From: Gemmatirosa kalamazoonensis
GTDB lineage: Bacteria; Gemmatimonadota; Gemmatimonadetes; Gemmatimonadales; Gemmatimonadaceae
Assembly (NCBI RefSeq): GCF_000522985.1
Contig: NZ_CP007128.1
Span: 1,410,220-1,474,219, forward strand
Length of the DNA: 64,000 bases
Direction of reading: 5' to 3'
Position numbers and translations under genes: made by a program. The notes beneath the pieces are model-generated. The model had not been told where the DNA came from. It was given only the letters and a program-made list of their open reading frames with translations, and did not search any database. Of this stretch, positions 48,919 through 57,963 are shown one piece after another (within the stretch, counting starts at the first letter, position 1; each line of letters starts with the position of its first letter).

Positions 48919-50370
48919 ATGAGACCATGCCTCGTCCGATCCGCGATCGTCCCGCTCGTCCTCGCCCCGTTCGCCGCCGGCGCCCAGCTCGTGACGCCGA
49001 AGACGGTGCCGGTCCGCCAGGGCGAGCAGTTCGAGATCTTCCCGGCCGCTCGCGCCGGCATGGCCGGCGTCCGCCTCGCGCTCGACGACACGCTCGCCGA
49101 CCCGTTCGCGAACCCCGCGCGGGCGACGTGGGTCGGCGCGCCCGTCATCTTCGGCGCGCCGTTCTTCCACTCGCTGTCGCGCGGTGGCGGCGGACGCACG
49201 ATGCCGCTCGGCGCCGCCGGGGCTCGGGGCCACTGGGGCGCCGCGGGGGCGGTCGCGTTCCAGCAGCTCGACCGCGCCGGCCCGACGTGGAACCTGCCGA
49301 CGAGCGAGCGTACGGCGATCAACCGCTACGCCGCCGGTGCGCTCGCGCGGCGCGCCGGGGCGTGGTCGTTCGGCGGCGGCGCGTTCGCCGCGAGCCTCGG
49401 CGCGGTCGACGGCGTGGACCAGCTCTACGCCGGCAGCGACCGCATCGAGCAGGACGGCAGCCTGCTCGACGTCCGGCTCGGCGCCACGCGGCAGTGGCAG
49501 GACGGGCGCGCGCTCGACCTCGTGCTCGTCCACAACCGCACGGACGTCACGCACGACGTGCACTACACGACGTTCACGTGGAACGCCGCGACGCGCACGC
49601 AGGACCGCGCCGAGCGCGGGGAGCACAACGTCGACCGCACCCACATCTGGGGCGCGCACGGGCGCTTCGTGCAGCCGTTCGGCGTCGACGGGTGGCGCGT
49701 CGGCACGCAGCTCACGGTGAACCGGCTGTCGCACCCGAAGATCCCGAACTACACCGTCATGAACATCCCGCGCGATCCCGGGACCACCTACGCCGGGGAC
49801 GTGGGGCTCGGGCTCGCGCGCCTCGTCGGGCGGTCGTCGTTCGGGGTCGACGTCGTGTACGAGCCGATGACGAGCGCGACGTGGGCGACGGCGGCGCACG
49901 ACACGACGGGCGGCGCCGGACGGCCGATCGTGCGGACCGGCGAGCGGACCGTCGACAACCGGTTCCGCTTCGGCAACACGCACCTGCGGCTCGGCGTGGG
50001 ACGCGCCGCGGCGCCGCGCGACAGCGGCTCGTCGTTCGGCTACGAGCTCGGGCTCGGCCTGTACGCCATCGACTACGTGCTGCGGCAGACCGACCACGTG
50101 CGCGGCACGTTCCGCCGGCAGCACGAGCAGTGGGTCGAGTGGACGCCGACGTTCGCGCTCCAGTGGCGTCGCCGCGAGTTCGACCTGCGCTACTCGTTCC
50201 GCGTCACCTGTCAGGGAGCGGGGGACTGCCTGCCGCTGCCGCAGGGCGACGACGTCACCGTCGCCGCGCCGAGCACCGGCGGCGTCATCGTCGCGCCGAG
50301 CGCCCCGCTGCGGTTCGATGGCGGGCGCGCGTCGGTGCACCAGTTCGCGATCGTGGTCCCGATCCGTTAG
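48919..50370 (+). CDS. Exported beta-barrel-like protein
   Basis: 483 residues from ATG at 48919 (MRPCLVRSAIVPLVLAPFAAGAQL), which puts the signal peptide at the N terminus; an upstream in-frame Met at 48871 does not. The mature sequence alternates polar and hydrophobic residues with many Gly/Arg/Asp turns, as in outer-membrane beta-barrels (LDLVLVHNRTDV, FELRYSF-like strands, ending VHQFAIVVPIR). No family is recognised. It follows the giant surface protein in the same direction and could serve its export or anchoring; that is inference. The stop TAG is the first of three GTTAGGC copies. Confidence 0.72.
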   Translation: MRPCLVRSAIVPLVLAPFAAGAQLVTPKTVPVRQGEQFEIFPAARAGMAGVRLALDDTLADPFANPARATWVGAPVIFGAPFFHSLSRGGGGRTMPLGAAGARGHWGAAGAVAFQQLDRAGPTWNLPTSERTAINRYAAGALARRAGAWSFGGGAFAASLGAVDGVDQLYAGSDRIEQDGSLLDVRLGATRQWQDGRALDLVLVHNRTDVTHDVHYTTFTWNAATRTQDRAERGEHNVDRTHIWGAHGRFVQPFGVDGWRVGTQLTVNRLSHPKIPNYTVMNIPRDPGTTYAGDVGLGLARLVGRSSFGVDVVYEPMTSATWATAAHDTTGGAGRPIVRTGERTVDNRFRFGNTHLRLGVGRAAAPRDSGSSFGYELGLGLYAIDYVLRQTDHVRGTFRRQHEQWVEWTPTFALQWRRREFDLRYSFRVTCQGAGDCLPLPQGDDVTVAAPSTGGVIVAPSAPLRFDGGRASVHQFAIVVPIR

Positions 50371-50403
50371 GCGGCGCCGTTAGGCGGCGCCGTTAGGCGG
50401 CGT
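50366..50403. repeat. Three tandem copies of GTTAGGCGGCGCC
   Basis: A 13-bp unit repeated at 50366, 50379 and 50392 (third copy slightly altered at its end). The first supplies the stop codon of the barrel-like gene. It is the only place where the overrepresented heptamer is tandemly amplified. Confidence 0.9.
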
Positions 50404-50420
50404 GGGAGACGGCCCGCCGG

Positions 50421-51071
50421 TCAGTCGCGCCGGCGGGTCGCCACGAGCCCGAGGCCGAGCGCCGCGCTCGCGAGCAGCGCCAGCGGTACGGGCTCCGGCG
50501 TGACGACGGCGAGGGCGTTCGTGCCCATGCGCACGTTGTCGAGATCCACGTGGCCGCCCGACGACTTCCAGTCGGCGTCGACGTGGATGAACGCGAGGTG
50601 CGACAGCACCTGCATGAACAGCGCGTGCGACACCGGCGCGCCCGCGCTGCCGTCGAACCGCGCCATCTCCCAGCCGTCCTCGGAGAGCGGGACGACGTAC
50701 GTGTCCCACCACGTCTCCGGCGCGTCGAAGCGGTACTGCAGGCGCGTCGTGCCGTCGGAGATGAGGAGCGTGGGGTGGAGCACGTCGTTCGCGTCGGACA
50801 CGCGCAGGTCGAGCGACAGGCTGCCGCCGTAGTAGCTCGACTTGTCGCCGAGGTACTCCTCCGGCGCCCAGTACGCGTTCCAGCCGTATGCGTCGGACGT
50901 CTGCACGAACCCGTCCGAGAGGAACGTCGCGGCGCGGTTGCCGCCGCCCGTCCCGTACAGCTCACCGATGCGCCACCCGTCGCTGCCGTTGTTGAACGAG
51001 CTCGACTGCGCCGAAGCGACGCTCGTCAGGAGACTGCCGAGGACTGCGACCGCCAAGGTTCGCTTCTGCAT
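50421..51071 (-). CDS. PEP-CTERM protein with laminin-B-like domain
   Basis: 216 residues from ATG at 51069-51071. Signal peptide KRTLAVAVLGSLLTSVASAQ, then a jelly-roll domain of the laminin B type: SSFNNGSDGWRIGELYG, AYWAPEEYLGDKSSYYGGSLSLDLRV, VDLDNVRMGTNAL. The C-terminal tail TPEPVPLALLASAALGLGLVATRRRD is a PEP-CTERM sorting signal. Likely an exopolysaccharide-associated secreted protein. A near-palindrome CGAAAACGTTTCG lies 84 bp upstream of the start (51155-51167). Confidence 0.88.
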   Translation of the reverse strand: MQKRTLAVAVLGSLLTSVASAQSSSFNNGSDGWRIGELYGTGGGNRAATFLSDGFVQTSDAYGWNAYWAPEEYLGDKSSYYGGSLSLDLRVSDANDVLHPTLLISDGTTRLQYRFDAPETWWDTYVVPLSEDGWEMARFDGSAGAPVSHALFMQVLSHLAFIHVDADWKSSGGHVDLDNVRMGTNALAVVTPEPVPLALLASAALGLGLVATRRRD

Positions 51072-51245
51072 CGAGCCTCCACCGCGCGGAGGGGTGTGAA
51101 GGAACGGCCGGTGCCACGTCGGGCCTGCAAGGTAGCGCGGCCGAGTACGTCGCACGAAAACGTTTCGCGACCGCGGCGTGACTCGTGTCACACGCGCGCA
51201 CCCGCGTACGCACGAACGCAGGCGCCGACGAGCCGGGCCGTGGCT

Positions 51246-52280
51246 TCAGAGCGCGAGGCCGAGCTGTCCCTCGTCCGGCTCCGTCGTCGGCGCGAGCTCG
51301 TCCGTCTGCGGATGATCGGCGAGGTGCTCGGCGTCGATGCCTAACGATCGCAGGTGCTCGGCGAACTTGTGCAAGCCGTGCACCGTGTAGACCTTCCGCG
51401 CCCCGCTCTCCGTCGCCGTCCGTACCAGCTCGTCGAAGTCCGCGTGATCGGAGAGCGGCAGCACGAGGTCGAGGTCCTTGTAGATGTTCCACGCCCCCGG
51501 ATGCAGCGCCCATCCGGTGAGCAGGCACGTGCGCTTCGCCGGGAGCTTCTGCACCATCGGCGCCTTGCGCGTGTTCGGCGTCGTCAGCAGCACGCGGCGC
51601 GCGTTAGGCACCTGGAGCTCGGCGCGTCGATAGCGCGACCACGAGCCCGGGCCCGGGAACGGGTGGCCGAGCGCGACGTGCAGGTCGCACAGGTTCGCGA
51701 TCGCGCCGTGCACGGCGACGTCGTAGCCCGCGCGCACGAGGTGCCACAGCGCCTCCTGTCCCTTGCCCAACGCGTACGCGAGCACCACCGGCACCGCCCC
51801 CTCCGCGAACGCCGCGTCGACGAACGCGTACAGCCGCGCGATCAGCTCCTCGTCGGGCGGGAACCGGTAGCGTGGCTCGCCGAACGTGCACTCCATCACC
51901 AGCTCGTCGACGCGCGGGATCTCGGCCGGCGGCGAGAACGGGTTCGCGCGGAGCTTGAAGTCCCCCGTGTACGCCGCGCGGCCCTCCGCCGACTCGCTCA
52001 CGATCATCGCGCTGCCGAGCGCGTGCCCCGCCGGCGTCAGCGTCACCCGCGCCTCGCCGATGCCTAACGACTCGCCGTACGGGAGCCGCACCGCCTCGCG
52101 CGCCCCGCGCCGCGCCTCGTGCAGCGCCGCCGTCTCCGGCGTGCACAGGATGCGCTCGGCCGCGGTGCAGTGATCGCTGTGCGCGTGCGACACGAATACC
52201 GTACCCGGCGCCGTGCGCGCATCGAGGTGCAGGCCGGCCGCGGGCAGGTACAGGCCGTGAGGGGTCCGGGTGACGAGCAT
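51246..52280 (-). CDS. Ligase-associated metallo-beta-lactamase-fold exonuclease
   Basis: 344 residues. Metallo-beta-lactamase fold with VSHAHSDHCTAAE (H-x-H-x-D-H, residues ~31-36), PAGHALGSAMI, AYTGDFKLRANPF and LPLSDHADFDELV, followed by VYTVHGLHKFAEHLRSLG; this order fits beta-CASP/SNM1-like nucleases and the ligase-associated DNA damage response exonuclease family (TIGR04122-like). Its usual partners are an ATP-dependent ligase, an Lhr-like helicase and a phosphoesterase; the ligase is 12 kb away on the same strand and the others are not in the window. Confidence 0.88.
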   Translation of the reverse strand: MLVTRTPHGLYLPAAGLHLDARTAPGTVFVSHAHSDHCTAAERILCTPETAALHEARRGAREAVRLPYGESLGIGEARVTLTPAGHALGSAMIVSESAEGRAAYTGDFKLRANPFSPPAEIPRVDELVMECTFGEPRYRFPPDEELIARLYAFVDAAFAEGAVPVVLAYALGKGQEALWHLVRAGYDVAVHGAIANLCDLHVALGHPFPGPGSWSRYRRAELQVPNARRVLLTTPNTRKAPMVQKLPAKRTCLLTGWALHPGAWNIYKDLDLVLPLSDHADFDELVRTATESGARKVYTVHGLHKFAEHLRSLGIDAEHLADHPQTDELAPTTEPDEGQLGLAL

Positions 52281-52386
52281 GAAGCCGGGTGCGGCGGAAG
52301 CGAGAACGGCGGCGGATGATGCGGGCCGTCCACTCCGCAGGTTCGAGTCCGCCGTAGCCGCGTCCGCCCGTTAGAATGTCCCCGAC

Positions 52387-52821
52387 ATGTGGTCCGACAC
52401 CTTCCTCTCGCTCGAGCGCGCGCACTTCTATCGCATCGTCGTGTGGGGCGCGGCGTGCGTCGTCGTCGGCACGGCGCTGCTCGCGCTCGCCGTCGCGCGG
52501 CGGCAGCGGGTGCCGCTCGTGCGCCACTTCGCACTCCAGACCGCCGGCTGGGGCGCCGTCGACGTCGCGCTCGCCCTGCTCGCGCTTCGGCAGCTCCGTC
52601 TCCCCGACTATGCCGCGGCGACGCGATTCGACCGCTTCGTCTGGTGGTCGCTCGGCATCGACCTCGGCGGCGTGGCGGTCGGCGCGACGCTCGCCCTCGC
52701 CGGCTGGCTCCTCGGCCGGCGGCTCGGCGCCGTGGGTGCGGGGCTCGGCGTCGCGGTCCAGGGGCTCGCGCTCGCGGCGATCGACCTCGTGGTGATCGGG
52801 CAGATCGGCGCGAGCGTGTGA
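52387..52821 (+). CDS. Small integral membrane protein
   Basis: 144 residues with four hydrophobic helices: about 17-36 (IVVWGAACVVVGTALLALAV), 48-67 (LQTAGWGAVDVALALLALRQ), 85-110 (WWSLGIDLGGVAVGATLALAGWLLG) and 115-137 (AVGAGLGVAVQGLALAAIDLVVI). The sequence around ERAHFYRIVVWG and QTAGWGAVDVALAL is typical of the DUF6992-like membrane proteins; function unknown. It diverges from the exonuclease gene; downstream lies a large repeat structure. Confidence 0.8.
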   Translation: MWSDTFLSLERAHFYRIVVWGAACVVVGTALLALAVARRQRVPLVRHFALQTAGWGAVDVALALLALRQLRLPDYAAATRFDRFVWWSLGIDLGGVAVGATLALAGWLLGRRLGAVGAGLGVAVQGLALAAIDLVVIGQIGASV

Positions 52822-52844
52822 GGGTATACTGCGGGCGGCACGGC

Positions 52845-53285
52845 GGGACGATCTCGTGCGGGACGATCGACGGCGGGACGTCTACGGCGGGACGATCGAC
52901 GGCGGGACGTCTACGGCGGGACGTCTACGGCGGGACGTCTACGGCGGGACGTCTACGGCGGGACGACTTGCTGCGGGACGACTTGCTGCGGGACGATCGA
53001 CGGCGGGACGATCGACGGCGGGACGATCGACGGCGGGACGATCGACGGCGGGAACACCGGCGGCGCGTACCTAGGTCCCAGGGGGGGCTCCCCCCCTTCG
53101 CCCAAGGTGCCATGCGCGGCTTGCGCACGAGTACCAATCCGACGCGGACCGGATCCCGCTGAACGCATCACCATGCCGCCGTTCGACGTCCCGCCGTAGA
53201 CGTCCCGCCGTAGACGTCCCGCCGTCGATCGTCCCGCCGTAGACGTCCCGCCGTCGATCGTCCCGCAGCAAGTCGTCCCGCCGTT
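52845..53285. repeat. Large inverted structure: arrays of CGGCGGGACGATCGA around the 103-bp element, copy C (family D)
   Basis: The 478-bp gap 52822-53300 holds no gene. Left: about 13 units of a 15-mer (CGGCGGGACGATCGA or CGGCGGGACGTCTA variants, 52845-53055). Middle: 103-bp core 53067-53170 in inverted orientation relative to 14445-14547. Right: about seven inverted units (GTCCCGCCGTAGAC) to 53285. The whole stretch is a giant potential hairpin. Confidence 0.9.
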
Positions 53286-53300
53286 CCCCTCCTCCCTCTC

Positions 53301-53786
53301 ATGGCCGAACAGACCCTCGACCTCCGCCACCTCCCGAAGCCGGCCGCCTACGACGAGCTGGCCGAGCAGATCGACGCCGTCCTCGCCGGGGTCGACGATC
53401 CCATCGCCGCCATGGCCACCGTGAGCTGCCTCGTGCACCACGCGTTCGGCCACCTGTGGACCGGCTTCTATCGCGTGGTGGAGCCCGACCGGCTGCTCCG
53501 GGTCGGCCCGTACCAGGGGACGCTCGGCTGCCTCGACATCGCGTTCGGCCGGGGCGTCTGCGGCACCGCGGCGGCGGAGCGGCGCACCGTCGTCGTCGAG
53601 GACGTGAACGAGTTTCCCGGCCACATCACCTGCGACGCCCGGTCGCGCAGCGAGATCGTGGTCCCCGTCGTCGACCGGAGCGGGACGCTCGTCGCGGTCT
53701 TCGACGTCGACTCCGAGTACCCCGGCGCGTTCGACGACGACGACCGCGCGGGGCTGGAGCGGCTGCTCGGCTGGTTCGCGCGGTGA
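53301..53786 (+). CDS. msrC: Free methionine-(R)-sulfoxide reductase (GAF type)
   Basis: 161 residues. GAF-domain enzyme reducing free Met-R-sulfoxide with thioredoxin. The three conserved cysteines are C77, C87 and C111, spaced 10 and 24 residues apart exactly as C84, C94 and C118 of the E. coli enzyme; surrounding motifs are VGPYQGTLGCLDIAFGRGVCG, DVNEFPGHITCD and SRSEIVVPVV. Cytoplasmic; oxidative damage repair. It begins right after the large repeat structure. Confidence 0.94.
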   Translation: MAEQTLDLRHLPKPAAYDELAEQIDAVLAGVDDPIAAMATVSCLVHHAFGHLWTGFYRVVEPDRLLRVGPYQGTLGCLDIAFGRGVCGTAAAERRTVVVEDVNEFPGHITCDARSRSEIVVPVVDRSGTLVAVFDVDSEYPGAFDDDDRAGLERLLGWFAR

Positions 53787-53928
53787 CGGCTCCCGGGCGC
53801 GGGCCAGTCCCCCGGCGTACACGGAAACGTCGGGAACGGCCGGAAACTACGGATGGCCGTGGGGGTCTGATTACGCGACTCTGTCCCCGTCCGCCGTTTC
53901 TCGTAGTTTCCGCTCTTTCGGTGCACCC

Positions 53929-54555
53929 ATGACGACCGGATACTCGGACCGCATCAACCACGCGCTCGCGTTCGCGGCGAAGCACCACGACCAGGAGGTC
54001 CGCAAGGGGACCCGCCTGCCGTACTTCACCGCGCCCGCGAACGCCGCCGTCATCCTGACCCGCTATGGGCAGGACGACGTGACCGTGGTCGCCGCGATCC
54101 TGCACGAGGCGGTGGAGGACTACCTCCGCGATGGTCTGAGCGAGGACGCCGTCCGGCACCGCCTCGAGGACAAGTTCGGCCCCGACGTCCTGACCGCGGC
54201 GCTTGGCGCGGTGCGCCGCCGCTTGGACGATGATGGCGTCGAGCTGTCGCATGAGGAGCAGAAGCTCGACCACCTCGACCGACTCGCTTCCGCGTCCGAT
54301 CGGAGCCGCTGGGTGCTCGCCGCGCACCAGGTGCACGAGGGGAGCACGCTGCTCACCGACCTCCGGCGCACCGCGTTCCCCGACGCCGTCTGGCACCGCT
54401 TCGCCGAGGGGCGGGAGACCAAGGTGCGCTGGTACCGGCAGGTGAGCGACCGGCTCGAGGCGGCCGGCTTCACCGGCGCCATCGCCGCCGAGCTCCGCTC
54501 CGTCGCCGACGCCCTCGAGCCGTTCGCCGTCGACGGCGTCCGCGCCGTGCGCTGA
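53929..54555 (+). CDS. HD-domain protein, (p)ppGpp hydrolase-like, with altered metal site
   Basis: 208 residues. The order HALAFAAKHHDQEVRKGTRLPYF (residues 11-33) and VAAILHEAVEDYL (54-66) matches the HD hydrolases related to SpoT/Mesh1. The usual HD pair is H59-E60, and the His expected in PYF-x-H-P is Ala35 (FTAPAN), so the classic Mn site is changed. The C-terminal half is helical (LRRTAFPDAVWHRFAEGRETKVRWYRQVSDRL). The nucleotide specificity cannot be told; a diverged or inactive enzyme is possible. Confidence 0.8.
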   Translation: MTTGYSDRINHALAFAAKHHDQEVRKGTRLPYFTAPANAAVILTRYGQDDVTVVAAILHEAVEDYLRDGLSEDAVRHRLEDKFGPDVLTAALGAVRRRLDDDGVELSHEEQKLDHLDRLASASDRSRWVLAAHQVHEGSTLLTDLRRTAFPDAVWHRFAEGRETKVRWYRQVSDRLEAAGFTGAIAAELRSVADALEPFAVDGVRAVR

Positions 54556-54582
54556 CCCGACGGCTCGACCCGACTCGTCCGC

Positions 54583-54611
54583 GGCGCCCGCCAGCTCTCC
54601 TGGCGGGCGCC
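54583..54611 (+). terminator. Strong hairpin after the HD-domain gene
   Basis: GGCGCCCGCCAG (54583-54594) and CTGGCGGGCGCC (54600-54611), 12-bp perfect stem, 5-nt loop, 27 bp after the stop. No T-tract. Confidence 0.65.
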
Positions 54612-54657
54612 GTTGCGCATCCGGCGGCTCCGCAGTCCTCCGAGTGCGCTCCCGACT

Positions 54658-54676
54658 TGTAAACCATTCGTTTACA
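54658..54676. promoter_or_regulatory. TGTAAAC-N5-GTTTACA operator-like palindrome upstream of susCD
   Basis: Perfect 7-bp inverted arms in a short A+T-rich island (54657-54700), unusual in this G+C-rich region, 174 bp before the SusC start. The half-site TGTAAAC is like LacI/GalR-type operators, though the 5-bp spacer is longer than their usual central CG. No regulator gene is adjacent. Confidence 0.5.
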
Positions 54677-54849
54677 TGTTCGTGCCGGGTGGTTTGATTG
54701 TCAGGTCTCCCAACAACCCGTCGGACGAGCCCGTAAACCGGCGAGTCCCCGAGTCCCGGGCGTCGGAGTCACGGCGCCCCAACCCGCCGCCGTCGCCGTT
54801 CCCTTCCGTGACGGCGGGTGTTCATCCCGTCAGAGGTTTGCCAACGTCC

Positions 54850-57800
54850 ATGAGAGGTTCCATTCTCCGGCGCCCGCTGCTCCGTAGCGGGTTCGCCGCC
54901 GTCCTGCTCGTCGGAGGTGCCGGCGTCGCCGGTGCCCAGCAGGCGACCATCAGCGGCCAGGTGACTGCCGCCGGCACCGCCCAGCCCCTCCCCGACAGCC
55001 GCGTCTACGTCGTCGGCACCACGCTGATCGCGACGACGAACGCCGAGGGCCGCTACTCGATCCGCGGCGTCCCCGCGGGCCAGGCCCAGGTCCGCGTCAT
55101 CCGCGTCGGCTACACGGAGCAGAAGAAGCCCGTCGCCGTGTCCGCCGGCCAGTCGCTGACCGTCGACTTCTCGCTGTCGCCCTCCGTCGTGCAGCTGTCG
55201 GAGATCGTCACCACCGCCACCGGCCCGCAGCGCCGCGTGGAGCTCGGCAACTCGGTCGCCTCGCTGCCGAACGTCGGCGAGCACGTCGCCGAGGTCCCGA
55301 CGCACAACGTGAGCGACCTGCTCGTCGGCAAGGTGGCCGGCGTGAACGTCCTCCCCGGCTCGATGACCGGCACGGCGGGCACGATCCGCCTCCGCGGGCT
55401 CAACTCGATCTCGCTGAGCAACGCGCCGATCTGGATCGTCGACGGCGTGCGCTTCAACGCGGGCTCGGTGGGTGTGCCGACGGGCGGCCAGCGCACGACG
55501 CTCCTCTCGAGCCTCGCGCCGGACGACATCGACAACATCGAGATCGTGAAGGGCCCGTCGGCGGCCACGCTGTACGGCACGGACGCGGTGAACGGCGTCA
55601 TCATCGTCACCACCAAGAAGGGCCGCGCCGGCGGCGCGCAGTGGAACTGGTTCGGCGAGACGGGCGCCATCAAGGACAAGGCGGACTACCCGCTCTCGTA
55701 CATGATCTGGGGCCACTCGCCCACCGCGACCACGGTGCAGCGCCGCTGCGAGCTCACGCAGATCTCGGCGAAGACCTGCATCCAGGACAGCATCACGACG
55801 TTCAACCCGCTGAACGTCGCGGCGTACTCGCCGATCCAGACCGGCAACCGCAAGCAGTTCGGCGGCCAGGTGAGCGGCGGCACGGAGAAGGTCCGCTACT
55901 TCTCGAGCGGCGGCTGGGAGGTGGAGGAGGGCCCGGTGCGCCTCCCCGACTCGGAGCTCGCGCGCCTGCAGTCCGCGAACACGCCGATCCGCGAGGAGTG
56001 GAAGAAGCCCGAGATGCTCGGCCGCACGAACGTCCGCGGCAACATCAACGCGGCGGTGAACGACAAGTTCGACCTCAGCGTGCAGTCGTCGTACATCAAG
56101 ACGAACCAGCGGCTCACGCAGACGGACAACAACTCCTGGTCGATCTTCTACCAGGCGGCGATGAACCCCGGCTTCAACGGCGCGGGGCCGAGCCGTACGA
56201 ACAAGGACGCGCTGGGCCGTGACCTGAACGGCAACGCGAGCTACGTCTACGGCGACATCTTCCAGGACGTCGTCGTCGAGGACATCCAGCGCATGCTGGG
56301 CAGCGTGAACGGCAACTACCGCCCGTTCTCGTGGCTGCAGGCCGATGGGAACATCGGCGTGGACCTCTCCGACCGCCGCGACGGCGAGGTGTGCCGCTTC
56401 AACGAGTGCCCGCCGTCGGGCACCACGCGCCTCGGCTACGCCACGAGCCAGCACTCGAACGACCGCAACCTCTCGGCGAAGCTCGCCGCCACGGCGACGT
56501 GGTCGGCGCGCGACTGGGCCAACCTGAAGACGACGGTCGGCGCGGACTACACGAACATCGAGGGCGAGAACACGAACAGCTCCAGCCAGCAGCTGCCGCC
56601 GGGCGCGCAGACGGTCGGCGCGGGCGCGGTGCAGTTCGGCGGCAACGGGCTGCCGTCCGCCACGAAGACGCTCGGCTACTACGTGCAGGAGCAGATCTCG
56701 CTGCGCGACCGCATGTTCGTCACGCTCGCCGCGCGCTCCGACAAGAACAGCGCGTTCGGCGTGAACTACAAGAACGCGATCTACCCGAAGGCGCAGCTCG
56801 CGTGGGTCATCTCCGACGAGCCGTTCTTCCCGCACTACTCGTGGCTGAACAGCCTCCGGCTGCGCAGCGCGTACGGCAAGGCGGGGCAGAACCCCGGCGC
56901 CACGGCGGCGCTGTACACGTACTCGTCGCGCGTCGTGAACGTCGTCTCCTCGTCGAACGGCCAGTCGGGCACCGACACGCCGGGCCTCCGCGCCGCGGCC
57001 GTCGGTAACCCGAACCTCCGGCCGGAGTCGGCGACCGAGGTCGAGGCGGGCTTCGAGAGCCAGCTCTTCAACCGCGTCAGCGTCGACTTCACGTACTACA
57101 CGCGCCGCTCGCAGGACGCGCTCATCTCGCGGCCGATCGCGTCGTCGTCGGGTGCCTCGACGCTGAGCGTGCTGCAGAACCTCGGCTCCATCGGCAATCA
57201 GGGGCTCGAGCTCTCGGTGAACGCGACGCTCGCCAGCACGCGCAACTTCGGCTGGGACCTCGGCGTCATCGGCGCGCACAACACGAACAAGATCCGCACG
57301 CTCGGCACCGAGAACGGCGTCCCCGTGCCGGACATCGGCACGGGCACGCAGCGCAACGCGGTCGGCTACCCGATCAACGCGTGGTTCGTGCGCGACCGGA
57401 AGTGGTCGGACGCGAACGGCGACAACATCCTCACGGTCGACGAGATCTCGGTCGACACGGCGTACCACTTCCTCGGCGCCTCGCAGCCGACGTACACCGC
57501 GTCGCTGACGAACGGCTTCGACTTCCTGAACAGGAAGCTGCGCGTCCGCGCGATGTTCGACTACAAGGGCGGCTTCTACGTCTTCAACGACAACGCCCAG
57601 TTCCTCTGCGCGAACAACGCGGCCGTGGCGGCGCGCTCGAACCCGAACGCCCCGCTCCGCGATCAGGCGGACTGCCTCGCGCAGCGCGTCACGGTGCCGA
57701 CCACGTCGTCGGGCTACATCGAGAACGGCGCGTTCATCCGCTTCCGCGAGCTCTCGGCCACGATCGGGGTGCCGAACCGCTACCTCCGCCTCGTGCACGC

Positions 57801-57963
57801 GAGCAACGCGAACCTGAGCCTCGGCGCGCGCAACCTCGCCGTGTTCACGAAGTACCGCGGCCAGGATCCGGAAGCCAACTACTCGACGGGTGACGTGCAG
57901 ACCGGCTTCATGGCCTCGGCGCCGCGCTCGTACTACACCGCCCGCCTCAACCTGTACTTCTGA
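54850..57963 (+). CDS. SusC/RagA-family TonB-dependent outer-membrane receptor
   Basis: 1037 residues from ATG at 54850, preceding the signal [20 protein letters not shown]...AGAQQ. A carboxypeptidase-regulatory-like domain (~31-110, [25 protein letters not shown]), plug (~125-250, [40 protein letters not shown]), then the 22-strand barrel ending TARLNLYF. It imports a large nutrient, probably a glycan or peptide, together with the SusD-like lipoprotein that overlaps it by one base (TGATG). No glycosidase or peptidase in the same operon indicates the substrate. Confidence 0.93.

Noticed and set aside
51100-51120. Minus-strand TGGCACCGGCCGTTCC as a sigma-54 promoter for the PEP-CTERM gene at 51071
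   Set aside because: The -12 element lacks the required GC (reads TC), so the match is incomplete.
52330-52355. GGTTCGAGTCC looks like a tRNA T-arm
   Set aside because: The flanking bases do not form a T stem and no anticodon or acceptor arm lies upstream; chance match.
7211-53170. Insertion sequences behind the dispersed element
   Set aside because: No transposase gene, terminal inverted repeat pair or target-site duplication is visible in the window.
53810-53930. CGGAAACTACG and CGTAGTTTCCG flanking the gap before the HD gene look like another opposed array
   Set aside because: Only one clear unit per arm and poor pairing elsewhere; may be a relic but not supported as a family.
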